A stretch of 64,000 nt of DNA, taken from Tetraselmis striata (taxonomy: Eukaryota; Chlorophyta; Chlorodendrophyceae; Chlorodendrales; Chlorodendraceae). The DNA lies in contig VCJN01001147.1 in assembly GCA_006384855.1 (NCBI GenBank), forward strand, positions 310,001-374,000. The letters are read 5' to 3'. Below the pieces are notes generated by a model. The model saw nothing but the letters and a program-made list of their open reading frames with translations, did not search any database and was not told the DNA's origin. Shown one piece after another: positions 11,684 through 21,604 of this stretch (positions are counted from its first letter, which is position 1; each line of letters starts with the position of its first letter). A program made the position numbers and the translations under genes.

Positions 11684-12699
11684 TAAAGTCGGACAAGAAA
11701 ATGCCAAATCACCCGCTTATCTCGTCCCGGTACGATTACGGGTATCCGGTGGCGTATACAGGATTAATCCTTATATGGCTGATAGTACGAATGTATGCTG
11801 CTGGCGGAAATTCGACATTATCCACGATTTCACGCGAGTAATGTTCCCGAAGTAAATCAGACAGCAGCAGGGTACCCCTCAGAATAAGTTCCTAAAGTAT
11901 CACTGTCCGAACATCTACAGAATAATATCTGCTCAGCTGCTTGTGAAGTAAATGACAATCAATGAATGACAAACAATCAATCAATGAAAAAATCGCACGA
12001 AGTATATTACGAATCAAGGCGTATTGCACATCACGGCAGCAGGGGTCTCATGAGCATATCTGGAGGGAGCTACCAGTGTGCGCAGTACCTCGCAGAAAGC
12101 ATACATCACCACCCTCTGATCATGATGGCCGTATTGACCACAAAACTACGGTTTTCTCTGCATGGCTAGGCTGTGCAGCTTGCCTCAAGTGCAAAGTGGC
12201 AGAGCTGCTGTGATAATATGCATGCAATGGCAGGAGAGCGCACTGGATATGTGACAACTGCGGAGCAGATTGCATTTCGCTGAGAGGATTTCATACTGCT
12301 GCTGCATGGTGGCATAGGGATTTATCGTCGCCAATACCGTATTCATAGACGGCAGGCATGAGGGAGGGGCAAGTGCTGCGCAGGGCCTCATGCGAACACA
12401 ATTGCCAGGGATAGACGTGTGCAAGCACGCATGCGTATCTTTCGTGCCTTCGAGTGCTCAGATGCCGCAGAGGAAGCATCCGGCCTTTGCAGCCAGCCGG
12501 CCGACAGCTGCTATGGTCAGGGCGGCTCTTGACATAGTGCGACAGGAGATCGGGGACAGGTAGTATCGCCATTGCGCTTGGGCAAGTCCCCCCCCCACCC
12601 CCCCCCCCCCCCCCCCCCGCGGCCAGGCAAGCCCTGCCTGAATTCCTCACAGATTGCCAAGCTGCCTAGGCCCTAGCTAGGCGACACCATGACCAGCTC
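11684..12699. other. Intergenic stretch
   Basis: No gene recognised. It contains short ATCAATGAATGACAAAC-type repeats near 11955-11985 and a C-rich run at 12588-12618. The DNAAF4 3' UTR would lie at its right end. Confidence 0.5.
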
Positions 12700-15351
12700 T
12701 CAATCAAGCTCCTCCTCGGTCGGCCCGCCAGCCCCCGCCGCCAGCGCGGCGCCCGCCGCGTCCTCTCGTTCCATCAGCGCCCGCACGCGCACAGCATCCG
12801 CCTCCAGCGCGGCCGCCTGGTCGGCGTCGCCCGAAGCCGTGCACAGCGCCGCGGCAGCCGACAGGTCCGGCACCGCGTGCGCATAGCGTCGGAGGTGGCT
12901 GGCAGCGGCGCCGCGCCTGGCAAGCAGGCGCTGCAGGCTGGCGCGCTGCGCCCCGCCCAGCGCCCAGCCCTCCGGCAGCGCCCCCCCCTCGCCTGTCTGC
13001 ATGCACAGCGAGCACGGAAGGCATCACAAGTCAGGACACCAACAAGGGAATAGCATCCCGCCCTCACTGCCATGGCTGTTAGAGATGGGGTGCCCTCAGG
13101 GTCCTATCTATCTATGCCCCTGTGCCATTCATCTGATTTTGAACTGTAATCTTTATTATGTTCAGTTGTATATTGTATTGCATTTTCATCACTACATGCT
13201 TTCAGTTGCATGATTGGGATGACTGTTTCCGCACTTTATACTCTCATACATGTTTTGATAGCATCAATATATGAGTTTACAACCAACAAATCTCGTCACA
13301 GAAACAAAAAGAAGCAATAAAACAAAGAGTACATGTACCATCAAACACACCACATAATGTGCAAATGGAAAGCAACAACTTACCCATGCATACCCCCCCC
13401 CCCCCCCCCCACCACCATCACCAAAAATAACTTGACAAAATTTAACAGTATATACAATAACTATACCAGGGCAGTCACTGCGGCACTTTTGGCCGGAGCT
13501 AAAGGCAGACGCGGTTGGGATGGATGCAGGCGCCGTGATGTGCGCTGTGCGCGGGCAGAGCGTCCTGGCGTACCTCCGCAGACAGCAGCCGCTCCGACAC
13601 CCACACATGCAGCTGCTCCAGGCCCGCCACCCCCAGCCCCTCCAGCAGCATGACGAGCGCCGCGTTGCAGTCGTTGAGCGCGGGCTGGAAGTCGCCGGCC
13701 ATTAGGTAGCACACGGAGCGGTTGGAGAGGCCGGCGAGGCGCTCCGCAGGCGTGAGCCCCGTCAGGCCCAGCAGCATGCTGTATGCCTCGGCGCCGCCCA
13801 GAGGGTCGCCGGCCTTGACGCGCGCGTCTGCACGCCCGCGCAGGCTCGCCGCGTCTGCTGGCGACATCGCCGCGCGCACCTCCTCCACGTTGGCCGCCAG
13901 GGTTGCGTCGTCGGGCGACGCCGCAACCGCCGCCTCGTACGCCGCCAGCGCCTGCGGCAGCTCGTCCAGCTGGCAGTGGGCGGCGCCCTTGCGAGCCAGC
14001 AGACGCAAGCGCATGGTGGCCAGTTTGACGAGCTCGGCGCCGCCGACACCTCCGTCCGCGCCCGCCAGCTCCTGCAGGCGCCTCAGCATGGGCGCCAGCT
14101 GCTCCAGCCCGGCCTCGCAGTCCGCCACGCACGCCGCCACGTCCCCCAGCTTGAGGTGGCACGCAGAGCGGTTGGCCAGCGAGGGCAGGTGCTCCGGGTC
14201 GATGGCCAGCGCGCGGCTGTAGGCATTCAGCGCGCCCTGGAAGTTCCCCTTGGCGTACAGCGCGTCGCCCTTGTCCTTAAGGAACACCGGCTGACGCTCG
14301 CTCACGTCGGTCATGTCGTCCAGCGCCGCCAGCTCGCGCTGCTGGCGCTTGTACTCCTTCAGCTCCAGCTCTGCCAAGACCCGCCCAGACGCCCAGACAG
14401 CTGTCAGTGCCTCCCGTCCAAACAATCCAAGACGCAATTGAAAACTACCCTGACAAGCATGCCATGCACACCCAGATGCATATGCAAAAATATATGTCAT
14501 ACATGTTATTGGTATAAACAAACAATCCATCATACACTCACCCTCACACCTAGGAGGAGGGCGGGGGGGGACTGACCTCTATTCTCACGCGCCGGCAAGT
14601 GGCCCATCTCCAGTTTAGTGAACTCCACCTCCACCGCCTCCATCACCCGGCGCGGCGGCGGCATCGGGCGGAACGTGGTGGCCCTTGAGGCGCGCCCCTC
14701 GTCCTCGTCATCAGAGCCGCTGCTGCTACTGGCCGAATCAGCTCCGCCGTCCCCGTCCTCATCGCTGCTCGTGTTGTCAGCCTCCCACAGCGGTTTTTTC
14801 TCCTCTGTCTTGTCCGGCGTGGTACTGCCCTTTGCGGCTGCAGCTTCAGTAGGGGTGCCTCCATGCTCCTCCGCGCCGCGCCATCCCTTGCCGTGATAGT
14901 GCGGATGGTCTGGCATGGAGGCTGCCACAGCGGCCTCATCTACCGGCACATCATCTGCATCCTCACTCTCCGTGTCGCTGTCATTGGCTAGTCACCACAT
15001 CCAGGCAGCGGCGTCAGTAAGCACCTCCTCACCTCCCACTCCCCTTTACCCCACATACCCACATGTAATCGGATGGGCGGCGCATGCTCTGGGGCAGCAC
15101 TGGGTGGCATGAAGGCGGCGAGACCGGCCCAACGGCACACCTGCGGGGTCATCCAGCGACGCCTGCCAGCGCTTCAGCCCCTCCGCCTCTGCGCTGAACT
15201 CCTCTTTCTTGCGCTGCTCCACCAGCTGCCGCTTGGTGCACTCCAGCTCCAGCTGCCGGTCCGACAGTGCCCTGACGCACGTGCCAACAGGACGTGTGAT
15301 GCGTTACTTCGTGCGAGTAGCGATTACCACCTTGGACACTCAAAATGCAGG

Positions 15352-15388
<37 letters not shown>

Positions 15389-15914
15389 TGTGTGTGCGGG
15401 GCAAATGGGAGGCAGGGGGGGGGGGGGGGGGGGCAGCGGAGCGCACTTCTCGTCCTTCTGCTTTTTCTTTAGCGCCGCTTCGCGGGCCGCATTGGACCGT
15501 TGGTGGGCCGCGTCGATGGACGCCTCCCGACGGAGTGCAATCTCTTCCTTGCTGCCGTCCGCGCCCAGCTTTCCCCACAGCCCCGGCGCTTTCTGCGCAT
15601 CGACGCGGGCATGCGAGGCGGCATGTGAGGAGCCGCGGACGGGACTGCGCCTCTCGGCGGCACAAAGGGCAGCGCCGCGAACGTACCTTGACCAGCGTGA
15701 ATGTGACACCTCTCTCATCGACGGTGGCGGTGCTCTGGCTATCCTCGACGTCGTGCGCAAGGTCGACAGTGAGTAGGTACGGCGGCGCGTTGACTTTAAG
15801 CAGCGCCTCCGTCGCGAAGACGTCGAGCGCCTTGCGGCTCACTCCCGGCAGGCCGACCGTCACGCTCAGGCCCGCATCTGTCTCCTCCCAGCTGTACTGT
15901 GGCGTGATGGGCAT
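12700..15914 (-). CDS. DNAAF4: Dynein axonemal assembly factor 4 (DYX1C1/PF23)
   Basis: DNAAF4 is a cytoplasmic co-chaperone needed to pre-assemble axonemal dynein arms; PF23 is its Chlamydomonas counterpart. Model, six exons (minus): 15687-15914, 15447-15592, 15141-15271, 14577-14987, 13574-14370, 12700-12996; 2010 nt, 669 aa plus TGA. All junctions are GT-AG and phases agree. The N-terminus is a p23-like CS domain (starts MPITPQYSWEET; KVNAPPYLLTVDL), joined to the family's TLVKK...LW segment, then a charged helical linker (RQLELECTKRQLVEQRKKEE), a Ser/Asp/Glu-rich stretch (exon 4), and TPR repeats (LKDKGDALYAKGNFQGAL, LANRSACHLKLGDVAACV) as in animal DYX1C1. The start at 15914 matches the family start; an upstream ATG at 15962 is less likely. 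The acidic linker and C-terminal helices make it longer than the ~420-aa animal protein. Confidence 0.9.
15352..15397. repeat. (GT)n microsatellite in DNAAF4 intron 2
   Basis: About 20 GT repeats with one interruption, followed at 15415-15433 by a G run (C on the DNAAF4 sense strand) that sits just downstream of the intron's 5' splice site. Confidence 0.95.
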
Positions 15915-16348
15915 TATTCCCGGCGTTCTCGCGTGCCGCGAAAGTCCCCTCCTTGCGGCCACCCGTTCGGCTGGGCTGTCGGCGGTTGAGCGCGGGCCGC
16001 GGCGGCAACGGGAGGGGGTGTGTGGTGGTGGTAGGGGTAGGGAAGGGGGGGGGGGGGGGGGGGGGGGGAGCTCCCTCCTTCGAGCGACCCCGAAGCAAGA
16101 GGATGGAGCAGGAAAGAGCGGAAGTGGCTGTCAAATATGGTGCAGCAGTGGTCGGATCTCGTGTGGATTTGCGACAGGGGTGGTGCTGGTGGTGGTTGGT
16201 GAGTATGAGCTGATGTGGAGAGCGCTACTGTGCGGAGAGGTGGGAGTTGGGGGGGGGGGGGGGCTCGGCGCGGCTCATCGGCAAAGCCGTCGCGGAGGCC
16301 GGACTGACTTCGCGGCCCCATCGTGCCGATGATGGTATCTGCGGTACT

Positions 16349-16364
16349 ATTCTTACTATTAATT
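16349..16364. repeat. Target-site duplication, left copy (16 bp)
   Basis: ATTCTTACTATTAATT here is identical to 20778-20793. The two copies bracket the RT-encoding element, and the element's 3' A-rich end (TAATAAAAAA on the minus strand) abuts this copy. Confidence 0.85.
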
Positions 16365-19300
16365 TTTTATTACATAAGGGCTTTCACAAAAGCGCACTAC
16401 TAACAGAACTAACTTCAACTGTGAAAGGTTGCCAACAAAAGAGAGACATAAGCCTGAAACCAAGGTCGAGCAGGAGGACAGGGAGCCAAGAACCAAGAAG
16501 GAGCCAAGGGAACCACGAAGTCACTTAGCTGCCAGGGACCAAAGGGACCCCCGCCCCGGGGTAGGCTATCAGCCGCGGCGAGGACGCTTGCAGCCAATGA
16601 CCCGGGTCATAGCAACACATGCCGACGAGCGACGCGACGCAGGCGCAGGAGTACCATCACGTGCCGCACGCGCGGACGCGACCCCGCCAAGAACGTTGTC
16701 TGCATGTGCCATGTTGATGAGCAAGGAGAAACGGCGGCGCCACGCAGACAAGAGGTGGCCGATTTTTTTGCCAGTGTGTGTGTGGCTAGCTTTCGCGAGC
16801 TCCACCAAGAAAGCCTCGGCGTGCGGGGCCAGCGAGCCAAACTCGGAAACGGCGAAAGGAACAAAGCGAAGCATGCCGGCGGCGTTTCGGACACCCTCGT
16901 CATACTTCTGGATTTTGTGGCGCTCTGCAGCCCTCAAAGCAGTCGTTGGATCCGAGCTTGACACGCCGAGGATGGGGGCAATGGTGGTATCGATAGCAAC
17001 CGTGTTTCCGCGGATACCGCCATACCCGAAAAGCCCAACATCGGCCGGCCGGCCGTCGGTGCCCTTCGGGAGAGAAACAAGCACCGACGGGTCCGTGAGG
17101 ATCTGGACACCCACGCCCAGCGCGGACTTCACGTCGTGGCAAATGTCGGAAAGGCCATGTGCGGCCCACTCGTGTGCGGCGTGATTGGAGACACCCCCAG
17201 AGCAACGTGCCACGTGATCAGCGTATGCGACCGCCCAAGTTGAAGGAGTGAACTCCACGCCAGCGTCCTCAAAACGGGCCAGCATACCTTGTACCGAGAA
17301 GGAGCAAGAAGCACAAGGGCATGGCTCGCCAAGGGAGAGGACAGGAGCCGCCGGAAGGCCAAATGGGCGGCAAGCGGCAACACGGAACATGGAATCGTAG
17401 TACTCAGGGGAACGCTCACGGACTTCACCAAGGCGACCCTCGCTTGGAGGATCAGTCACCAGGAACGCTGTCGCAGCGCGTAAGAGGCGGCCTCGGAAGC
17501 GGTTGCTGTCAGGGCCACTTGTAGGCATACGCGCAACGAGCTTTGCGAAACGGACCGTGTGAATGCGGTGGCTCAGGGTTTCCTGTACTTTCCGCATGGA
17601 GTGCAAGGGGAAGTCCGAGTAATGCGGGATAGCTCGGAGGTCGGCTGCCGAGCGCATTGCAGACGCCGGCTCGGCCCCGGCGGCCGAGCAGCCGGCACGG
17701 GCAACGTGGGAGCGCTTGGAGGGGAGCAGCTTTAGGGCAGAGGCCAACGGCCCCGCTAGATCTTCGAGTACCGCGTCTCCACACTCCTCAACGACACGGG
17801 TATGGGCGGCGCGAAGCTCGACAGCCCACATCGGTGCCGACGCGTTGGCGCCGGCATCGAGCTCCAACGTTGGGGTGGCCATAGCCTGGTGGATCGAGGA
17901 CGCCCCAACAAGGTAGAGGCTATGAGGGCTGGATACGCCGGACGGGTCGGAAAAGAACGCCCCGGCGTCGCTCAGGGTGGCGTGTTGAGCACGGAGGAAA
18001 GTCACAGCTTGGCCAACCACGAGGGCGGCAGCGCCGATGTGGGAGGCATCTGCTATAACCACATTATCGCCGATGCCGAGGCCCCCAAATTGGACCGGGA
18101 GGGACAGCTGCGTGCGCATGGAGGGCGTATCCAAGAGGTCGGGGCTAACACCCCATATGCCGGCAAGCGTTGAAAATGCGGCGGCGTCTGCATCTTCGAG
18201 GAAAGACGTAATAGTGTCGCCATACCCCTCGGATCGACCCAAGCCCCGAGGCGTGGAGCGGAGATGGTGGCCAAAACGACGGCCGCAAACTTGCAGCAAG
18301 CGAGTAGCAGTGTGGGAGTGGAAGTGGTCTGCCAAACCGACAAGGCGGGAGCCGAATTGGTGAAATCTTTCGACCGTTTTGTCCAGCAGTTCCCGGGCGA
18401 AAGTGGCCGAGCCCACAGGGGCCCCAAGCACCTTGATTCCGGACGAGGAGACTGCAACACCATGCAACAAATGCCCAAATGGAAGGGCGCCGAACGGAGA
18501 CGAAGAGCCAAGCTGACAATACGCCTGTCGTTTGCGAATGGTGACGCTCAACCCAACGGCGGCAAAAGCGGAGGGGGCCACCCACGTAGCAAGCGCAAGT
18601 CCATCACCAGTGCCGACCAGGTTGACGTCGTCAGAGAAAGCCGCCAACACTGAGTGACTGGGGGCAGCCGCGCCGATGCGAGCGTACACTCGGGCAGCGA
18701 CGGCGGCGAACAGGATGAGGCCGAGGACGCAACCCTGGCGGGCCCCTCGACGGCTTGGAATCCGGAGAGAGGGACCGGGTTGGGAGCCGTCGAAAACGTA
18801 CAGATTGGACTCTTGACCATAAAGCATGATCGCCGAACGCAATAGAGGCTGCCAAACAGGGTCCTCGAGCAGTGTGCGGAACATTTCGGAGCGGTAGAAC
18901 GAATTGAACGCGTTTTCGGCGTCAAGCTGCACCAAGACGAGGGATGGGTCCGAGTCTAGGAGAGATCGCACAAGGAATTGAACTAGTTCCACGCCACCCT
19001 TAACGCCAAAACCGAACTGGCCGCGGGCGGCAAGCCATTGGGCGATGGGCTCGCCATGAGCGCGCAAGAGGACGCGCATAGCGAACCGGACAAGCACGCT
19101 GCCGATGCCAATGGGTCGAACGGACCCCTTCATGTCTCCGGCACTTAGTTCCAACGCATTGCGCTCCGCCGGCGTGAGCTTATCTAGGGGAACCAAGGTA
19201 GCGGAGGAAAGGAAATGGGCAACGCCAGCAGGGACCTCCGCATTCGCGATGGCCTCGGCTATGCCACGGAGGTGGGAGCGCGAGCAGAGGGCACGGAGAG

Positions 19301-20777
19301 CCTCAAAGCGGATGCCATCGAGGAATGGGGCAGAACCATTGGGGCTGCTGGACAACACCTCGCAAACGTCCACCGAAGCCTCAGGGAAAGTGAGGCGGTC
19401 CAACGAGAACGGGTCCGGGAGCGCGCAAGGAACAGGGTCCGGGGTCTGGGGATGCAAGCGAAGGAGCTCTTCGTGAAGCCGCGGGCCAGTGGGCGCGAGC
19501 GGGACTGAGTGAAGGGCGGCAGCTGCGCGGCTGTACTCGCCCACCGCGGCCAAAGCCGAGGCCCGAGCAGCTTGGCGTTTGCTTACCGGCGGTGGGTCCT
19601 CACAATTGGCCGACGCCGGAGCCGCGTAATCATGAGGAGTAGCCCGAACAGATGCATGCGTACGCGCGAGGGCGAACAACGCGTCTAGGTCACCACGCTC
19701 CCAATGGGACAGACGGTTGTCACGGTAGTCTGCCACCGGGTCGGGGGGTAAAGACCCTGGCGGGGAGTCAGCCATGGGCCGCAATATCAACCTGAAGAAC
19801 AAGAGGTAGGCGCTCCACGCAGCATGGGCAGCCTCAGATTGGCTCGCGCGGCCCTTGAACGAGAGAGCGTAGGTAAGGGCGGCGTCATGGTGGGGTTTGA
19901 CCAGGGCAACCACGGACTTAGGGCATCCATTGGCGCAAGTAGCAGACCGGAAGGACAGGAGGGTCGACTCAAAGAAATCAAGTTGCGAGGCGCCGCCGCG
20001 GGCACCACGATCGAAACACCAGCGAGCAGCCGGGGGCATATCGCCCAAACCCGCCGTAGTATGTAGTCCGCCCCCGGAGCGAGGGAGAAGGACGGACGCC
20101 GGCTGGGCCGCGCCCGCCGCACAAGAACGCAGGTGCCGACCAAGGCCGGAAGCGTGGAACCACAGGCCGCATCGCTGGCATGCCGACATCAAATGCCGAT
20201 CTGCGTCACGAACTGGACATCCGTCGGCCGGGCGGGCGGCTAGACATGCCGGCGAGGAGGTCATGTGGGCCCGCAAGTCATTTACGCGTGGATAGGGTTG
20301 AGCACACCCGACGCAATGGAGGGTCGCGGGCTGGCTCGGCTCAGCACCTTGTGGTAGCGACACCGGCGGGGCTGGCGGGGTCTCGGGAGGAGGGCTCGAG
20401 GGCAATGGGGGCATCGGAGTGACGACCAAGGGCCGGTGGTGAGCCGTGGTTGGCTGCGCTGGCTGGCTGTGGCCTGGCGATTCGGAGGGGGTGGAGACCG
20501 CGGGGGAAGGCCCAGAACTGCTGCCGCCACCGGAACAAGAAACCAAGCGAGCGCCGTCCGGTGTACGGGTACCAGCACCCGAAGTACCAGCTGCGGTAGG
20601 GGTACCAGTATGAGGACGAGTACTGGTACTCAAATAAGGACGGGGGCTGCCAAAAAAACGGGGGGGGGGTCGGTCCGCGAGACGCCAGGCGGGTGACGGG
20701 CAGGCGCAAGGCGCGGCGGCCGATCGGTCGGCTGGGGAATCGCAAAATAACCCACTAAATAATAGCTTAATTAATTA
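16365..20777 (-). mobile_element. Intact non-LTR retrotransposon, RLE-type (R2/NeSL-like layout)
   Basis: The element spans about 4.4 kb between 16-bp direct repeats. Read on the minus strand it has a ~144-bp 5' UTR, one long ORF (16569-20633), a ~200-bp 3' UTR and a short A-rich tail. Domain order (N-terminal C2H2 fingers, RT, C-terminal Cys/His motif and restriction-like endonuclease) is that of early-branching LINEs such as R2, NeSL and CRE. An unbroken ORF and a perfect TSD indicate a recent insertion. It lies about 435 bp upstream of the DNAAF4 start codon. Confidence 0.85.
16569..20633 (-). CDS. Retrotransposon polyprotein: zinc fingers, RT, RLE endonuclease
   Basis: A 1354-aa uninterrupted ORF. 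The N-terminus is Ser/Thr/Pro-rich, then two finger-like motifs (CVGCAQPYPRVNDLRAHM around residue 105; CQRCGLWFHASGLGRHLRSC around 150). The reverse transcriptase shows motif A (LDAENAFNSFYR), motif B (RQGCVLGLILFA) and motif C as AAFSDDVNLVG, an F-S-D-D variant of FxDD, then GIKVLGAPVGS. The C-terminus has CPCASC with a distal HVARC, and a PD-(D/E)xK-like endonuclease signature (RPADVGL, AIDTTIAP, HKIQKYDEG). It would nick target DNA and prime reverse transcription from the nick. Catalytic residues appear present, so it may be autonomous; activity is inference. It is the only complete RT gene in the window. Confidence 0.85.
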   Translation of the reverse strand: MSTSTRPHTGTPTAAGTSGAGTRTPDGARLVSCSGGGSSSGPSPAVSTPSESPGHSQPAQPTTAHHRPLVVTPMPPLPSSPPPETPPAPPVSLPQGAEPSQPATLHCVGCAQPYPRVNDLRAHMTSSPACLAARPADGCPVRDADRHLMSACQRCGLWFHASGLGRHLRSCAAGAAQPASVLLPRSGGGLHTTAGLGDMPPAARWCFDRGARGGASQLDFFESTLLSFRSATCANGCPKSVVALVKPHHDAALTYALSFKGRASQSEAAHAAWSAYLLFFRLILRPMADSPPGSLPPDPVADYRDNRLSHWERGDLDALFALARTHASVRATPHDYAAPASANCEDPPPVSKRQAARASALAAVGEYSRAAAALHSVPLAPTGPRLHEELLRLHPQTPDPVPCALPDPFSLDRLTFPEASVDVCEVLSSSPNGSAPFLDGIRFEALRALCSRSHLRGIAEAIANAEVPAGVAHFLSSATLVPLDKLTPAERNALELSAGDMKGSVRPIGIGSVLVRFAMRVLLRAHGEPIAQWLAARGQFGFGVKGGVELVQFLVRSLLDSDPSLVLVQLDAENAFNSFYRSEMFRTLLEDPVWQPLLRSAIMLYGQESNLYVFDGSQPGPSLRIPSRRGARQGCVLGLILFAAVAARVYARIGAAAPSHSVLAAFSDDVNLVGTGDGLALATWVAPSAFAAVGLSVTIRKRQAYCQLGSSSPFGALPFGHLLHGVAVSSSGIKVLGAPVGSATFARELLDKTVERFHQFGSRLVGLADHFHSHTATRLLQVCGRRFGHHLRSTPRGLGRSEGYGDTITSFLEDADAAAFSTLAGIWGVSPDLLDTPSMRTQLSLPVQFGGLGIGDNVVIADASHIGAAALVVGQAVTFLRAQHATLSDAGAFFSDPSGVSSPHSLYLVGASSIHQAMATPTLELDAGANASAPMWAVELRAAHTRVVEECGDAVLEDLAGPLASALKLLPSKRSHVARAGCSAAGAEPASAMRSAADLRAIPHYSDFPLHSMRKVQETLSHRIHTVRFAKLVARMPTSGPDSNRFRGRLLRAATAFLVTDPPSEGRLGEVRERSPEYYDSMFRVAACRPFGLPAAPVLSLGEPCPCASCSFSVQGMLARFEDAGVEFTPSTWAVAYADHVARCSGGVSNHAAHEWAAHGLSDICHDVKSALGVGVQILTDPSVLVSLPKGTDGRPADVGLFGYGGIRGNTVAIDTTIAPILGVSSSDPTTALRAAERHKIQKYDEGVRNAAGMLRFVPFAVSEFGSLAPHAEAFLVELAKASHTHTGKKIGHLLSAWRRRFSLLINMAHADNVLGGVASARAARDGTPAPASRRSSACVAMTRVIGCKRPRRG

Positions 20778-20816
20778 ATTCTTACTATTAATTAAGCTAT
20801 TATGCTGCGTGGGTTA
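20748..20816. repeat. AT-rich imperfect inverted repeat spanning the element's 5' junction
   Basis: AATAACCCAC and AATAATAGCTTAATTAAT left of the centre are mirrored by ATTAAGCTATTAT and GTGGGTTATT on the right. The axis lies at the TSD, so the first ~30 bases of the retrotransposon 5' end are the near reverse complement of flanking DNA. Confidence 0.7.
20778..20793. repeat. Target-site duplication, right copy (16 bp)
   Basis: Identical to 16349-16364; marks the 5' end of the minus-strand retrotransposon. Confidence 0.85.
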
Positions 20817-21218
20817 TTATAGAATGTTGCCATCGTCGATTAATGGCTATGCCAGACGACGACCAATTGAGCTACGGGTACGGGTACAACTGCAGTTGGC
20901 GCACGAGGTCGAGCGCTGGGGCTTCGGCTGATGACCCGGGTCGAACTTTATGAGCTCGCGCGACGAATTAATATTCCAATATGATGATGTCATTATGAGA
21001 CGCGGCGGCCGGGGGACAATCGCTGAGACAAAATCGGGAGGGCAAAGTATTTTCGTTGGTAATGCGTAATATAAACTACACTGTCTTACAAAGAAGCATT
21101 TTGCCGCCCGCCAAGAAAAAGTACAAGTTCGGGGCTTTGTTAACCGAGAGTCCGAGACGGAAATCCCAGCACCAAAACTACGTATGAACTACCCTGTATC
21201 GCCGTCTGACTACCCGTG
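20794..21218. other. Spacer between two mobile elements
   Basis: No gene is recognised. It carries the right arm of the inverted repeat above, and a GACCCGGGTC palindrome near 20934. Confidence 0.5.
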
Positions 21219-21604
21219 AATTTCAAAGTTGAGTCTGGTTTTGCCAAAAAGGTCGCGAAGGCTTATTTACACAGTCAAGAGCCGAAATTGGCAGGATGGT
21301 TTAGCGGAAGCGTGGAGGGAAAACGGAGTCAGGGGGGGCGCTGCGTGGAACGCAGCGAAAACTGGAAGATGGCAGGCTCAGCTGTTCTAGCTGCTTTTAT
21401 ATCTACTCGTGCTGCACCCAAAAAGGGCGCAACAACAGATGCCTAGTTCCCGTACCACTGAGCAGCACTTGTAGCTGAAAAGCGGTTAGGTCAAGGGAGG
21501 AAACCCCATAAACTAGTTTAAAACATTTCAAAGTTGAGTCTGGTTTTGCCAATCTTGAGCGAACGGAGAGAGCGGTGGATTGGCGGAGAAGAGGTAGCGC
21601 CAAG

